This document shows positions 26,407 through 35,815 of a stretch of DNA of 64,000 nt, piece by piece. Under the pieces are notes generated by a model that made no database searches, had not been told where the DNA came from, and saw nothing but the letters and a program-made list of their open reading frames with translations. The stretch comes from Alcaligenes faecalis (GTDB lineage: Bacteria > Pseudomonadota > Gammaproteobacteria > Burkholderiales > Burkholderiaceae_B): the NCBI RefSeq assembly GCF_009497775.1, contig NZ_CP031012.1:496001-560000 (forward strand), in the 5' to 3' direction. The position numbers were made by a program, and so were the translations under genes. Within the stretch, counting starts at the first letter, position 1; each line of letters starts with the position of its first letter.

Positions 26407-27177
26407 ATGAACCTATCCGTCAGGCAAAGCATTATTGTGGATTTGCTGGCCGCCCAAGGGGCGGTGTCAGTTGATGGCTTGGCCTCGCATTTCGGGGTGA
26501 CGCCGCAGACTATCCGGCGCGACCTGAACCACTTGTATGAAGCCGATCTGGTGCGCCGCCGCCATGGTGGTGCCGAATTGAACGTGGTCGAGCGCAATGT
26601 GCCTTTCCAAACGCGCCGCATTACCCATTTGCAAGCCAAGGCCCGTATCGGCCGAGCCGTTGCCAAACTGATTCCTCCCGGTGCCAGCCTGCTGCTGGGC
26701 TTTGGCACAACCCCCGAGCAAGTTGCCCTGGCCTTGGCTGATCATCGTGATCTGACCGTAGTCACCAACAACATCAGCGCGGCTCTGGCCCTGTCTCACA
26801 ATATGAGCCATCGCGTGGTGCTGACTGGGGGTGAGCTGCGTCAGCCCAATCCCGAAATTTTGGGCCCCGGTGCCGAGCGCCTGTTCAACAGTTTCAAGGC
26901 CGACTTCGGTGTGTCCGGGGTAGGCGGCTTTGATTCGGACGGTGCCTTGCTGGACTTTGATATGGCCGAGTCCGATTGCCACAAAGCCCTGCGCGGCAAT
27001 TGCCGTGTGCGGATTCTGGTGTTGGACCACACCAAGTTTGGCCGCCGTGCCCCTGTGCGCAGCGGCTCTTTGGATGATGTGGATATTCTGGTCAGCGACC
27101 AGCCCATCCCCGAGCCTTACCGCGAGCAAATTCCTGCACGTGTTCAGGTGGTGATTGCTGACGAGGTGCAGGCATGA
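26407..27177 (+). CDS. DeoR/GlpR-family repressor
   Basis: A 256-residue regulator with an N-terminal DeoR helix-turn-helix (VSVDGLASHFGVTPQTIRRD, wing VRRRHGGAELN) and a C-terminal sugar-phosphate-binding domain of the DeoR type (about 75-235) with VTNNISAALALS and LTGGELRQPNPEILGP. It resembles GlpR, which responds to glycerol 3-phosphate. Its stop overlaps the transporter ATPase start (ATGA), so it is the first gene of the operon it probably controls. Confidence 0.88.
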   Translation: MNLSVRQSIIVDLLAAQGAVSVDGLASHFGVTPQTIRRDLNHLYEADLVRRRHGGAELNVVERNVPFQTRRITHLQAKARIGRAVAKLIPPGASLLLGFGTTPEQVALALADHRDLTVVTNNISAALALSHNMSHRVVLTGGELRQPNPEILGPGAERLFNSFKADFGVSGVGGFDSDGALLDFDMAESDCHKALRGNCRVRILVLDHTKFGRRAPVRSGSLDDVDILVSDQPIPEPYREQIPARVQVVIADEVQA

Positions 27178-28280
27178 GTCGCGCCGCTATCGAGCTGCAA
27201 GGCATAGGCAAAGCCTGGGGCGAACAGGCTGTGCTCAAGCAGATGGACCTGTCCATTCAGGAAGGCAAATTCACGGCCTTGCTGGGGCCTTCGGGTTGCG
27301 GCAAATCCACCTTGCTGCGCATTATCGCCGGGCTGGAAACACCGGATCAGGGTCGTCTTCTGATCAATGGACAGGACGCCACCTATATGGAACCTGCCAA
27401 GCGTGGTTTGAGCATGGTGTTCCAGTCCTACGCCCTGTTTCCGCATCTGAATGTGGCCGACAACATCTTGTTCGGCCTGCAAGTGCGCCGGGCTGATCGT
27501 CAACAGCAAAAAGAGCGTCTGCGAGAAGCCTTGGCGCTGACCAATCTGGAAGGTCTGGAAGAGCGCAAGCCTGGCCAGCTTTCGGGCGGGCAGCGGCAGC
27601 GTGTGGCTCTGGCGCGCAGCATTGTGTCGGGCCATCGCATTTGCTTGATGGATGAACCGCTCTCGAATCTGGATGCCAAGTTGCGTCACACCGTGCGCCA
27701 TGAAATCCGTGCTTTGCAGCAGCGCCTGGGTTTGACCGTTGTCTACGTTACCCACGACCAGACCGAAGCCATGGGCATGGCCGATCACGTGGTGCTGCTC
27801 AATGCTGGACGCATCGAACAGCAGGGCAGCGCACAGGATCTGTACGGCCAGCCCAATAGCGTCTTTACCGCCGGTTTTATCGGCAGCCCACCCATGATGA
27901 TGATTCACAGCGACCACGTTCCTGTGGCGCTGTGGCCCTCGCGCCGTCAGTACGACCAGCCGCATCGTGTGCTGGTGGGCGTGCGCCCGGAGAACCTGAA
28001 CTTGCACGAAGCGGGCGAGCAGCATGTAGCCGCCACCGTGGTGCATCAGGAGTTTCAGGGGGCCGATGCCTATGTGTATGTCCAGCTTGATGACGGCCAT
28101 ACCTTGATCGTGCGCGCGCCGCACAGCCGCAGCGTCGAGGCGGGCGCTCGCTGTGGTTTGAGCTGGAATCCCGTTCATGCTTTTTACTTTAACCAGGACA
28201 GCGGGGCTCGCCTGCCGACTCCGTCTGCGGATGCTCTGACTGCTGCTCCTTTCGCTGTTCTTCCTGCTGTTCTTCCCTAA
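27174..28280 (+). CDS. ugpC: ABC transporter ATPase, UgpC/MalK type
   Basis: A 368-residue ATPase of the carbohydrate-uptake CUT1 class. It has Walker A GPSGCGKST, signature LSGGQRQRVALARS, Walker B ICLMDEPLSNLD, and a C-terminal TOBE/MOP regulatory part (about 235-345, with VLVGVRPENLNLH). The last 25 residues are an Ala/Pro-rich tail. It overlaps the regulator gene by four bases. The symbol is assigned by operon context (glycerophosphate-type importer) and is tentative. Confidence 0.88.
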   Translation: MSRAAIELQGIGKAWGEQAVLKQMDLSIQEGKFTALLGPSGCGKSTLLRIIAGLETPDQGRLLINGQDATYMEPAKRGLSMVFQSYALFPHLNVADNILFGLQVRRADRQQQKERLREALALTNLEGLEERKPGQLSGGQRQRVALARSIVSGHRICLMDEPLSNLDAKLRHTVRHEIRALQQRLGLTVVYVTHDQTEAMGMADHVVLLNAGRIEQQGSAQDLYGQPNSVFTAGFIGSPPMMMIHSDHVPVALWPSRRQYDQPHRVLVGVRPENLNLHEAGEQHVAATVVHQEFQGADAYVYVQLDDGHTLIVRAPHSRSVEAGARCGLSWNPVHAFYFNQDSGARLPTPSADALTAAPFAVLPAVLP

Positions 28281-28299
28281 ACGTACTGCGAGTCTACTC

Positions 28300-29562
28300 A
28301 TGTTGAAGAATTGTCTGCTTGCCACCTCCAGCGCCCTGTTGATGGGCCTGGGCGCCAATGCCCATAGCGCGGTGGAATTGACCATGTATTACCCCATTGC
28401 CGTCGGTGGTCCGCTGACCGATGTAGTCGATGGAATGATCAAGGACTACCAGGCCCAAAACCCGGAAGTCAAAGTGAAAGCCGTGTACTCCGGCAACTAC
28501 GACGAAACCCGTGTGCGCGCCTTGTCGGCCCTGCGTGCAGGCGAGTCGGTGCAACTGTCTGTGCTGGGCGCATTGGATACCCATGATCTGGTGGAACAAG
28601 GCCTGGTTGAAGCCTTTAGCGATGTGGCCCAGGACGCCCCCAGCCAGGATTGGCTGAAAAGCTTTTACCCTGCCTTGATGGCTAACGGCACCCTGGAAGG
28701 CAAGGTCTGGGGCATTCCGTTCCAGCGCTCCACCATCGTCATGTTCTACAACAAGGACATGTTCCGCGCAGCGGGTCTGAACCCGGATCAAGCTCCCAAA
28801 ACCTGGGACGAACTGGTGCAAACCGCCCAGAAGCTGACCAACGATCAGCACCACGGTTTGATGATCCCTTCGACGGGTTACCCCTACTGGATGTTCCAGG
28901 CCCTGGCTTTGCAAAACGGCCGTCAGCTGATGAATGAAGAAGGGACTCAGGTTTACTTCAACGATCCCAAGTCGGTTGAGGCTTTGCAGTTCTTCCACGA
29001 CCTGGCCTACAAGCACAAGGTCAGCCCCACCGGCACCATCGAATGGGGCACCTTGCGTCAGTCCTTTGTGCAAGGCAAGACAGCCATGATGTGGCACACC
29101 ACGGGCAATCTGACGGCGGTGAAGAACGAAGCCAAGTTCGACTTTGGTGTCGCCATGCTGCCTGCCAAGGAAAAAGCGGCTTCGCCTACCGGCGGTGGCA
29201 ACTTCTACCTGTTCAAGGGCGCTAACGACGAGCAGAAGAAAGCGGCTCTGGATTTCGTGCGCTGGATGACTGCCCCTGAACGTGCTGCCAACTGGTCCAT
29301 GGCTACGGGTTATGTCGGTGTTAGTCCTGCCGCCTACGAAACGCCTGCTTTGACCGAGTACGCCAAGACCTTCCCGCAGGCACTGGTGGCTCGCGATCAG
29401 TTGGCCGTAGCCTCGCCCGAGTTTGCGACTTACGAAACAGCACGTGTCCGTGAATTGCTGTCCAACGCCGTGCAAGCCGTGCTGACCAATGCCAAGACGC
29501 CCAAGGCCGCTCTGGATGAAGCCCAGGCTGCCGCAGATCGTCTGCTGCGTCCTTTCAACTAA
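28300..29562 (+). CDS. ugpB: ABC periplasmic receptor, UgpB-like
   Basis: A 420-residue extracellular solute-binding protein (family 1) with a signal peptide (residues 1-24). The pattern VKVKAVYSGNYDETRVRALSA and IPFQRSTIVMFYNKDMFRAAG parallels UgpB ([28 protein letters not shown] in E. coli). This supports glycerol 3-phosphate or glycerophosphodiesters as ligand, but overall similarity looks moderate. It is the second transporter gene of the operon. Confidence 0.8.
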   Translation: MLKNCLLATSSALLMGLGANAHSAVELTMYYPIAVGGPLTDVVDGMIKDYQAQNPEVKVKAVYSGNYDETRVRALSALRAGESVQLSVLGALDTHDLVEQGLVEAFSDVAQDAPSQDWLKSFYPALMANGTLEGKVWGIPFQRSTIVMFYNKDMFRAAGLNPDQAPKTWDELVQTAQKLTNDQHHGLMIPSTGYPYWMFQALALQNGRQLMNEEGTQVYFNDPKSVEALQFFHDLAYKHKVSPTGTIEWGTLRQSFVQGKTAMMWHTTGNLTAVKNEAKFDFGVAMLPAKEKAASPTGGGNFYLFKGANDEQKKAALDFVRWMTAPERAANWSMATGYVGVSPAAYETPALTEYAKTFPQALVARDQLAVASPEFATYETARVRELLSNAVQAVLTNAKTPKAALDEAQAAADRLLRPFN

Positions 29563-29574
29563 GCAGGTGCAGGA

Positions 29575-30465
29575 ATGGCTGAACCATTGCGTGTGCTGCG
29601 TAAAGAGTGGGTCTTTGCTTACCTCTTGTTGACGCCGCTGTTTGTGCTGCTAAGCGTGTTTGCCTTTATCCCGGCGCTGCACACGTTCTGGTCCAGCCTG
29701 TTGAGCAAAGGCACGGCTCGTCGTCCGGCCCAGTTTGTGGGCATGGACAACTACGATGCCATGCTGGCTGACCCGACTTTCTGGCTGGTTCTGAAGAACA
29801 ATCTTTGGTACGCCGCGATTGTGATTCCGGTGTCCATGGCCCTGGCCTTGCTGATGGCCTTGTGGGCCAACCGGGCCATGAGCATGCGGGCGTGGGTGCG
29901 TTGTGCTTACTTCACGCCCACCATGCTGCCCATGATTGCGGCGGCGAACCTGTGGCTGTTTTTCTACACGCCGGATCTGGGTTTGCTGGACCAGATTGCC
30001 AAGCTGTTTGGCGCCGGAGCCACCAACTGGCTGGGCCAGCCGCAAACGGCCTTGGGTGCCGTCATGGTGGTGACGATCTGGAAAGAGGCTGGTTTTTTCA
30101 TGATCTTCTATCTGGCGGCCTTGCAAACCATTCCGCCGGAGTTGCGCGATGCCGCTCGTCTGGAAGGCGCGACCCGCTGGCAGTATGGCCGCCGTGTGCT
30201 CTTGCCCTTGCTGGCACCCACGACCCTGTTCATTTTGATCAATGCGCTGATCAACTCGGTCAAGCTGGTTGATCACCTGTTTATCCTGACCAAGGGCGGC
30301 CCCAATAATGCCTCCAAGCTGATGCTGTACTGGATCTGGGAAACGGCCTTTGCCTATATGGATACGCCTAGTGCCGCCGTGCTGACGGTTGTGCTCCTGC
30401 TGGGGCTGGGTGCCGTCGCTATTTTTCAATTCCGCTACGCTGAACGACGCGTGCACTACCAGTGA
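29575..30465 (+). CDS. ugpA: ABC transporter permease, UgpA-like
   Basis: A 296-residue permease of the MalF/UgpA type with six hydrophobic segments and the coupling loop ELRDAARLEGATRWQYGRRV. The N-terminal helix begins EWVFAYLLLTPLFVLLSVFA. It follows the receptor gene by 12 bases and overlaps the second permease gene by four. Confidence 0.88.
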   Translation: MAEPLRVLRKEWVFAYLLLTPLFVLLSVFAFIPALHTFWSSLLSKGTARRPAQFVGMDNYDAMLADPTFWLVLKNNLWYAAIVIPVSMALALLMALWANRAMSMRAWVRCAYFTPTMLPMIAAANLWLFFYTPDLGLLDQIAKLFGAGATNWLGQPQTALGAVMVVTIWKEAGFFMIFYLAALQTIPPELRDAARLEGATRWQYGRRVLLPLLAPTTLFILINALINSVKLVDHLFILTKGGPNNASKLMLYWIWETAFAYMDTPSAAVLTVVLLLGLGAVAIFQFRYAERRVHYQ

Positions 30466-31307
30466 TGAACATGGACACTGTTTTGACTGCCCCAGGCCGC
30501 CCGCTGCGTTTGCCTTCTCTGGATACGGTAGGGGCGCACGCTTTGGCCCTGCTGTGGATTGCGCCCTTGCTGTACGCCTGCTGGGCTGCGTTTCGCGACC
30601 CGTCCGCCGCCTTGAGTTTTGACTGGAGCGCAGGCTGGACTTTGGATAACTTTGCTGCCGCCTGGGACCGTGCGCCCTGGCTGCGCTACATCTTCAACAC
30701 CACCGTGCTGGTGCTGACCATTCTGGTCGGGCAGTTTGTGCTGTGTACCCTGGCCGCTTACGCCTTTGCCCGTTTTCGTTTCTTTGGCAGCCAGTTTCTG
30801 TTCATGCTGCTGCTTTTACAGCTGTTCATCCTGCCCGAAGTGCTGATTGTGGAGAACTACCGCATGGTGGCTTTGCTGGGCTGGACGGACACGGTCTGGG
30901 GCATGGGTGTGCCTTATATGGCCAGTGCCTTTGGCGTGTTCTTGTTGCGTCAGGCTTTCAAGCAAGTGCCCCGTGAACTGGAAGACGCAGCGCGTCTGGA
31001 AGGCTGCAGCCGCCTGGGTGTGCTCTGGCGTGTGTACGTGCCGCTGGTCAAGCCTGTGTACCTGGCTTATGCCCTGGTGTCGGTGTCTACGCACTGGAAC
31101 AATTTTCTTTGGCCTTTGGTGATCAGCAGCTCTGATCACACCCGGCCTTTGACAGTGGGTTTATCCCTGTTTGGCGCACCGGAAAGTGGTGTCAGTATCT
31201 CCCTGATCAGTGCCGCCACATTAATGACTATCTTGCCGCTTTTGCTGGGCTTTTTACTGTTTCAGAAGCAGTTCATGCAGGCCTTTTTACGCGCCGGCAT
31301 TCGTTAA
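30462..31307 (+). CDS. ugpE: ABC transporter permease, UgpE-like
   Basis: A 281-residue permease of the MalG/UgpE type. Its EAA loop is ELEDAARLEGCSRLGVLWRV, and the C-terminus ends in FLLFQKQFMQAFLRAGIR, typical of this subunit. The ATG overlaps the ugpA-like stop (GTGATGA), with a second ATG six bases later. It forms the membrane pore with UgpA. Confidence 0.88.
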   Translation: MMNMDTVLTAPGRPLRLPSLDTVGAHALALLWIAPLLYACWAAFRDPSAALSFDWSAGWTLDNFAAAWDRAPWLRYIFNTTVLVLTILVGQFVLCTLAAYAFARFRFFGSQFLFMLLLLQLFILPEVLIVENYRMVALLGWTDTVWGMGVPYMASAFGVFLLRQAFKQVPRELEDAARLEGCSRLGVLWRVYVPLVKPVYLAYALVSVSTHWNNFLWPLVISSSDHTRPLTVGLSLFGAPESGVSISLISAATLMTILPLLLGFLLFQKQFMQAFLRAGIR

Positions 31308-31316
31308 GGAATTCTG

Positions 31317-32126
31317 ATGAAGATCATCCAGTTTTCGGATCTGCACATTACCCCGCCCGATGGCCTGTTGTTTGGCTCGGACCCTCTGGATCGCTTGCGT
31401 AGCTGTGTGGAACATGTCAACCGCCACCACGCCGATGCGGACTTGTGTGTGCTGACGGGTGACCTGACCCATGCCGGTCATCCACGTGCATACGAACGTC
31501 TGCGCGAAGGCTTGCAGGACTTGATTCCACCCGTGCGTCTGATGATGGGCAACCACGACAGTCGCAGCGCATTTCATAGCGTGTTTCCACAGGCCACAAG
31601 CGATTTGCCCGGTTTTGTGCAGAATGCGGAAACCAGGGGTGACTGGCGTCTGATTTATCTGGACACTTTGGAAGACGGCTACACCAACGGCTATTTGTGT
31701 ACGCGGCGTCTGGAGTGGTTGCAGCAGGAGCTGGCGGCGCATAGCGGGCCGGTGATGCTGTTTTCCCACCATCCTTTGCCTGCCTTGCAGTACCCGTCCA
31801 TGGACTGGCTGCGTTTGAGCAATGCCCCGGATCTATTGCCTGTATTGAAAGCACATCCCGCGCCTGTGCATTTGTTCTCCGGCCACGTGCATCGCTGCGC
31901 CAGCGGCGTGTGGAATGGCCTGCACTTTGTGACGGTGAATGGCACCAACCATCAGCACGAACTGGATCTGGAGCGTGAGGGGGCGGCTACGTCCACCTTT
32001 GAGCCGGCCAGCTATGCGGTGATCTTGCCCAATGCAGACGGCCTGACTGTGCATTTCCAGCCCTTCGGTTACGAGGAACTGCGCTTTCCATACACCGGCG
32101 ATTTACGTGCCTTGAAATGCATTTGA
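31317..32126 (+). CDS. metallophosphoesterase, GpdQ/CpdA-like
   Basis: A 269-residue binuclear-metal phosphodiesterase without signal peptide. Metal ligands are visible: D8 and H10 (SDLH), D49 (TGDLTH), N79 and H80 (GNHD), and a C-terminal GHVH. This matches cytoplasmic GpdQ, which hydrolyses glycerophosphodiesters, and the cAMP phosphodiesterase CpdA. As the last gene of a Ugp-like operon, hydrolysis of imported glycerophosphodiesters to glycerol 3-phosphate is the favoured role. CpdA-like activity cannot be excluded. Confidence 0.85.
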   Translation: MKIIQFSDLHITPPDGLLFGSDPLDRLRSCVEHVNRHHADADLCVLTGDLTHAGHPRAYERLREGLQDLIPPVRLMMGNHDSRSAFHSVFPQATSDLPGFVQNAETRGDWRLIYLDTLEDGYTNGYLCTRRLEWLQQELAAHSGPVMLFSHHPLPALQYPSMDWLRLSNAPDLLPVLKAHPAPVHLFSGHVHRCASGVWNGLHFVTVNGTNHQHELDLEREGAATSTFEPASYAVILPNADGLTVHFQPFGYEELRFPYTGDLRALKCI

Positions 32127-32164
32127 TCCACGCTGTGCCATAACAGCGCTGCCTTGTTGAACAT

Positions 32165-32209
32165 GGCTCCCGATTCCTGGAGGTAATCCAGAGATCGGGA
32201 GCCGTTTTT
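32165..32209 (+). terminator. intrinsic terminator of the Ugp-like operon
   Basis: GGCTCCCGAT (32165-32174) pairs with ATCGGGAGCC (32194-32203), with an inner CTGGA/TCCAG stem, followed by TTTTT. Confidence 0.85.
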
Positions 32210-32229
32210 ACGATCTGGCCCTGTGCTGC

Positions 32230-34671
32230 TTAGAAGGAGTAACGCAGGTTCAGCATGGCATTACGCGGTGCGCCGTAATAACCGGTGTAGAAGGTCTGAT
32301 CCAGCGCGCTCAGGTACTTGCGGTTGAACAGATTGTTGACGTTCAAGGTGGCCGTCAACTGCTTGCTGAAGTCGTAGCGGCCCATCAGGTTGACCACGGC
32401 GTAGCTGCTTTGCTCGCCGGTAACGGTCTTGCCCAAATCCCATGGTGTGGCGGTGAAATGGATCTGGCTTTGCCAGTTCACACCACCCCCAATCGTCAGG
32501 CGATTCCAGCTGCCGGGCAGGCGGTACGTGGTCCACAGCTTGGCCATATGACGCGGCACCAGGGTTTTGATGCGCTCGCCCTGGGCGTCTTTGGTCTGGC
32601 TGTAGGTGTAGCTAAAGGCCATGTTCCAGCCATCGAGCAGCTCGCCCGTTACTTCCATATCCAGGCCCTGCGTCTTGGCGCCTTTGACGGCGGTGTAGGC
32701 TGCTTCGCGTTCGGTGCCTGGAACGATAAAGCCACTGTCGGCCACGGCCAGATTGTCCTGGCGGATTTCGTACAGCGCAATGCTGCTGTTCACGCGACCG
32801 TCCAGCATTTCGCTTTTCAGGCCGATCTCGTAGTTATCGCCTTTGCGCGGGTCCAGAAAGTTGCCGCTGCGGTCACGATAGCTTTGTGGCTTGAAGATGC
32901 TGGTGTAGCTGGCGTAGATCGAATGCTCTTCGTTCAGGTCATACACAATGCCTGCATAAGGGGTGAAGACATTGTCTTCGTGCATGGTTTTCAGGCTGTT
33001 GTTCCTGGCCAGTGCAGGGTCGGGATATTGCTGGGACAGGCTGTAGCGATAGTTGCTGATGCGGGTGCCCAGAATAACGGCCAGATCATCGCTGGGCTTC
33101 AAGCGCAGCGCGGTATAGCCGCCGTATTGCTTGACGGACAAGTCGTAGTCAAACAGCTTCTCACCGGAGATATTGGGGCGGGCGGGGTTGTTGTCCCACT
33201 CGAACATATTGTTCACGGCGGTGCCTTCAATACCGGCATAGCGCATGGGCTCGTGAAAGTTGTCGTACTTGGACGAGTTAAAGCCCAGCACCAGTTCATG
33301 CTCGCGCCCGAAGAGCTGGAACGGACCTTTCACATTCACATCAAAGCTGGTCTGACGTTGCTTGGCGCTGGAGACACCGCCATACAGTTTCACGCCTTTG
33401 CCGGTGACCGGGTCCGGGTAGCCCCAGGACGCATCGGCACGCTGACCACTGCGGCGGCCTTCCATATGGTTCAAGGACAAGGCCAGCGCCCAGTCGCCCG
33501 GCAGTTGCTGATCCAGCTTCAGGAAGCTATTTGTGACTTCCATGGTGTTGGTGCTCCAGCGTGCGCCGGGGCTGGTGTGTACGTCGTAATCGATCTGCTC
33601 GCCGGTGTTGTAGAACAGGGGCAGGCCGGAGCCGGTGGAACCGCGTGGATCGTTTTTCTGATAATCCAGCCCCAAAGTCACCAGGGTTGTATCCGTGACA
33701 TCGGCTTCCAGAACGCCGTAGACAATATCTTTCTTGGTCTTGAAGTAGTCCATGTAGCTATTGCCTTCCTGATGCGCTCCCACCAGACGGCCACGCAAAC
33801 GGCCGCTGTTTAGCAAAGGCCCGCTCAAATCGACTTGCGCCCTCATCTGATCCCAGGAGCCATAGCTGACTTCGGCATGACCCTGGAAGTCGGCTGTTGG
33901 ACGCTTGCGCACCATATTGACGATGCCTGAAGGGTCACCAGCGCCAGCCAGCAGACCGGAGGCACCACGCAGCACTTCCACGCGGTCATAAATCGCCATA
34001 TCCGCCAGCCCCTGGGGGATGTTCTGGCTGACGATATCGGACAGCGTGGACAGGCCGTCCAGCTGATAGTTGTCGATGGCATAGCCACGCGAGTAGATGG
34101 TGTAGCGGTCGCTGCCTATGTGCTGGATAGAAATACCGGGTGCTTGTTGCAGCACGCTGCCGATATTGTCCAGCGACTGGTCTTCAATGCGCTGGCGAGT
34201 CATGACGCTGACGGTTTGCGGCGTTTCACGCAGCGTCATGTTCAGCTTGGTGGCTGTGGTGGTGGCGCCGTGGCTGGCATAGGTCTGGCTGCCTTCCGTC
34301 ACGGGCAGGCGACGGCCTACGACACGCACCGGATCCAGCATGGTGGCGTCCGTATTGGGGCGCGACAGGGTGATGGTGTTGTTCTCGCGCCGGTACTCCA
34401 GACCGGAACCTTGCAACAGGCTGCGCAGGGCCTCTTCCGGGCGCATGCGGCCCTGAATGGGCGTCGTGCTCAGACCCAGCACCAGCGAGGGCGAGAAAAA
34501 CACCTGTAGCTGGGTTTGCTCGGCCAGTTTCAGCAGTGCTTCGGACAAGGGCTGGGCAGGAATGTGGATAGGAACAGGATTGTCCTGGGCCAGGGCAGGG
34601 GCGCTGGCACTGGCCATCATCAAAGCGAGCAGGACGGGGCGCAGGCGGGGTGGAAAAGCGGTTCGGTTCAC
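32230..34671 (-). CDS. TonB-dependent siderophore receptor with STN signalling domain
   Basis: An 813-residue outer-membrane receptor starting with GTG. A signal peptide (about 1-28) precedes an STN secretin/TonB N-terminal domain (about 33-105), which transmits ligand status to a FecR-type anti-sigma factor. The plug (about 130-250, with LRETPQTVSVMTRQRIED and QQAPGISI) and a 22-strand barrel ending in LNLRYSF follow. The terminal Phe suits outer-membrane assembly. This is the FpvA/FecA/FoxA type; the ligand is probably a ferric siderophore. It lies downstream of fecI- and fecR-like genes. Confidence 0.92.
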   Translation of the reverse strand: MNRTAFPPRLRPVLLALMMASASAPALAQDNPVPIHIPAQPLSEALLKLAEQTQLQVFFSPSLVLGLSTTPIQGRMRPEEALRSLLQGSGLEYRRENNTITLSRPNTDATMLDPVRVVGRRLPVTEGSQTYASHGATTTATKLNMTLRETPQTVSVMTRQRIEDQSLDNIGSVLQQAPGISIQHIGSDRYTIYSRGYAIDNYQLDGLSTLSDIVSQNIPQGLADMAIYDRVEVLRGASGLLAGAGDPSGIVNMVRKRPTADFQGHAEVSYGSWDQMRAQVDLSGPLLNSGRLRGRLVGAHQEGNSYMDYFKTKKDIVYGVLEADVTDTTLVTLGLDYQKNDPRGSTGSGLPLFYNTGEQIDYDVHTSPGARWSTNTMEVTNSFLKLDQQLPGDWALALSLNHMEGRRSGQRADASWGYPDPVTGKGVKLYGGVSSAKQRQTSFDVNVKGPFQLFGREHELVLGFNSSKYDNFHEPMRYAGIEGTAVNNMFEWDNNPARPNISGEKLFDYDLSVKQYGGYTALRLKPSDDLAVILGTRISNYRYSLSQQYPDPALARNNSLKTMHEDNVFTPYAGIVYDLNEEHSIYASYTSIFKPQSYRDRSGNFLDPRKGDNYEIGLKSEMLDGRVNSSIALYEIRQDNLAVADSGFIVPGTEREAAYTAVKGAKTQGLDMEVTGELLDGWNMAFSYTYSQTKDAQGERIKTLVPRHMAKLWTTYRLPGSWNRLTIGGGVNWQSQIHFTATPWDLGKTVTGEQSSYAVVNLMGRYDFSKQLTATLNVNNLFNRKYLSALDQTFYTGYYGAPRNAMLNLRYSF

Positions 34672-34819
34672 AGTGCAGGTTCAGGGTAGGGGTCGGGCAT
34701 CGCGGTGCCCGGATTCAGATATGTTCTTCAAACGCGATGTTGAGGAACGCTGAATCTAAATACGAGTCAGTCTCACTAAACCCCTCAGCCTGAACCGATT
34801 TATTTGAAACCAATTGTAA

Positions 34820-35815
34820 TTACGAGGCGCTGCTCAGCAGTACGCTGCCATCGTCCTGTGTTCTGGCGTGCAGGGGCAGGATCTGTTGCAGGGCTTGAAG
34901 CACCGCGCTTTGCTCGTCCAGCAGGAAAGAGGCGGTGACACGTTGTTGGCCGATTTTGGCGTCAGCGATGCGAATGGGCTGCTCGCGGTAGCGGTTGAGT
35001 TCAGCAACGACTTCGGACAAGGACAGGTCCCGCACAATCAGGCGTCCTTGCCGCCAGGCGGTGGCAGCGGCCACATCGACTTCGGCCTGGATGCTGAGCC
35101 CATCCTGAGGGGAGATCGTGGCGCCCGAGCCTGCAGCCAGATACCGGGTCTGGCGATTCCACCAGCGCCCGCTGGACACTTCCACACTGCCGCTTTCGAC
35201 CAGCACTTTGACCTGCTCGGCATCGCGGCGCACCGTAAAGCTGGTGCCGGTAACGCGCACTACGGTATTGCCTGCTTTGACGATGAAAGGGCGTTGCGGG
35301 CTGGATGCCACGGCACACATCACCTCGCCCTGAATCAGGTCCAGGTGACGGCTGTCCTCATAAAACCGCAGCTCGGCTTGGGTGCCGGTATTCAATTCCA
35401 GGCTGGAGCCGTCTGGCAGGGGAACCCAGCGGCGCTCGCCCACGCGCGTTTGCAGGGAAGTGGCGTAGACCGCCTGGGGGCTGAGCAGCAGGCCGGCCAA
35501 ACCGGCAGAGCCAGCCACGGCGACCAGTGCGCCGGTATTACGGATCAGTTTGCGGCGGCGCAGATCAGGCCGCAGGGGGACTTTGCCGCCATACAGCAAG
35601 TTGACCAGATCCTTGTCCAGCGTGCTGGCCAGAGAGCTGAGCTGCTCTACCGCCATGAATTCGCGCTCGTTTTCGGGGTCGGCCTGCAACCATTCCTCCA
35701 GCGCTTGCTCGTCCGCCGGGCTAAAGCGGCCCGAATGCAGGCGCGCCGACCATTGGGCGGCGGCTTCGGCAGGGGAGGTGGCATCACTGGGATAGAAAGG
35801 AGATTCAGAACTCAT
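34820..35815 (-). CDS. fecR: FecR-type anti-sigma factor
   Basis: A 331-residue inner-membrane signalling protein. The N-terminal cytoplasmic region (about 10-80, with AAAQWSARLHSGRFSPADEQ, a DUF4880-like part, then W..ADPENEREF) is followed by one membrane segment (about 98-120) and the periplasmic FecR domain (about 125-225). The C-terminus (AELNRYREQPIRIAD and on) resembles the STN-like part that contacts the receptor. The start at 35815 gives an 11-base overlap with the sigma factor gene. A longer frame to 35875 is rejected. Confidence 0.9.
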   Translation of the reverse strand: MSSESPFYPSDATSPAEAAAQWSARLHSGRFSPADEQALEEWLQADPENEREFMAVEQLSSLASTLDKDLVNLLYGGKVPLRPDLRRRKLIRNTGALVAVAGSAGLAGLLLSPQAVYATSLQTRVGERRWVPLPDGSSLELNTGTQAELRFYEDSRHLDLIQGEVMCAVASSPQRPFIVKAGNTVVRVTGTSFTVRRDAEQVKVLVESGSVEVSSGRWWNRQTRYLAAGSGATISPQDGLSIQAEVDVAAATAWRQGRLIVRDLSLSEVVAELNRYREQPIRIADAKIGQQRVTASFLLDEQSAVLQALQQILPLHARTQDDGSVLLSSAS

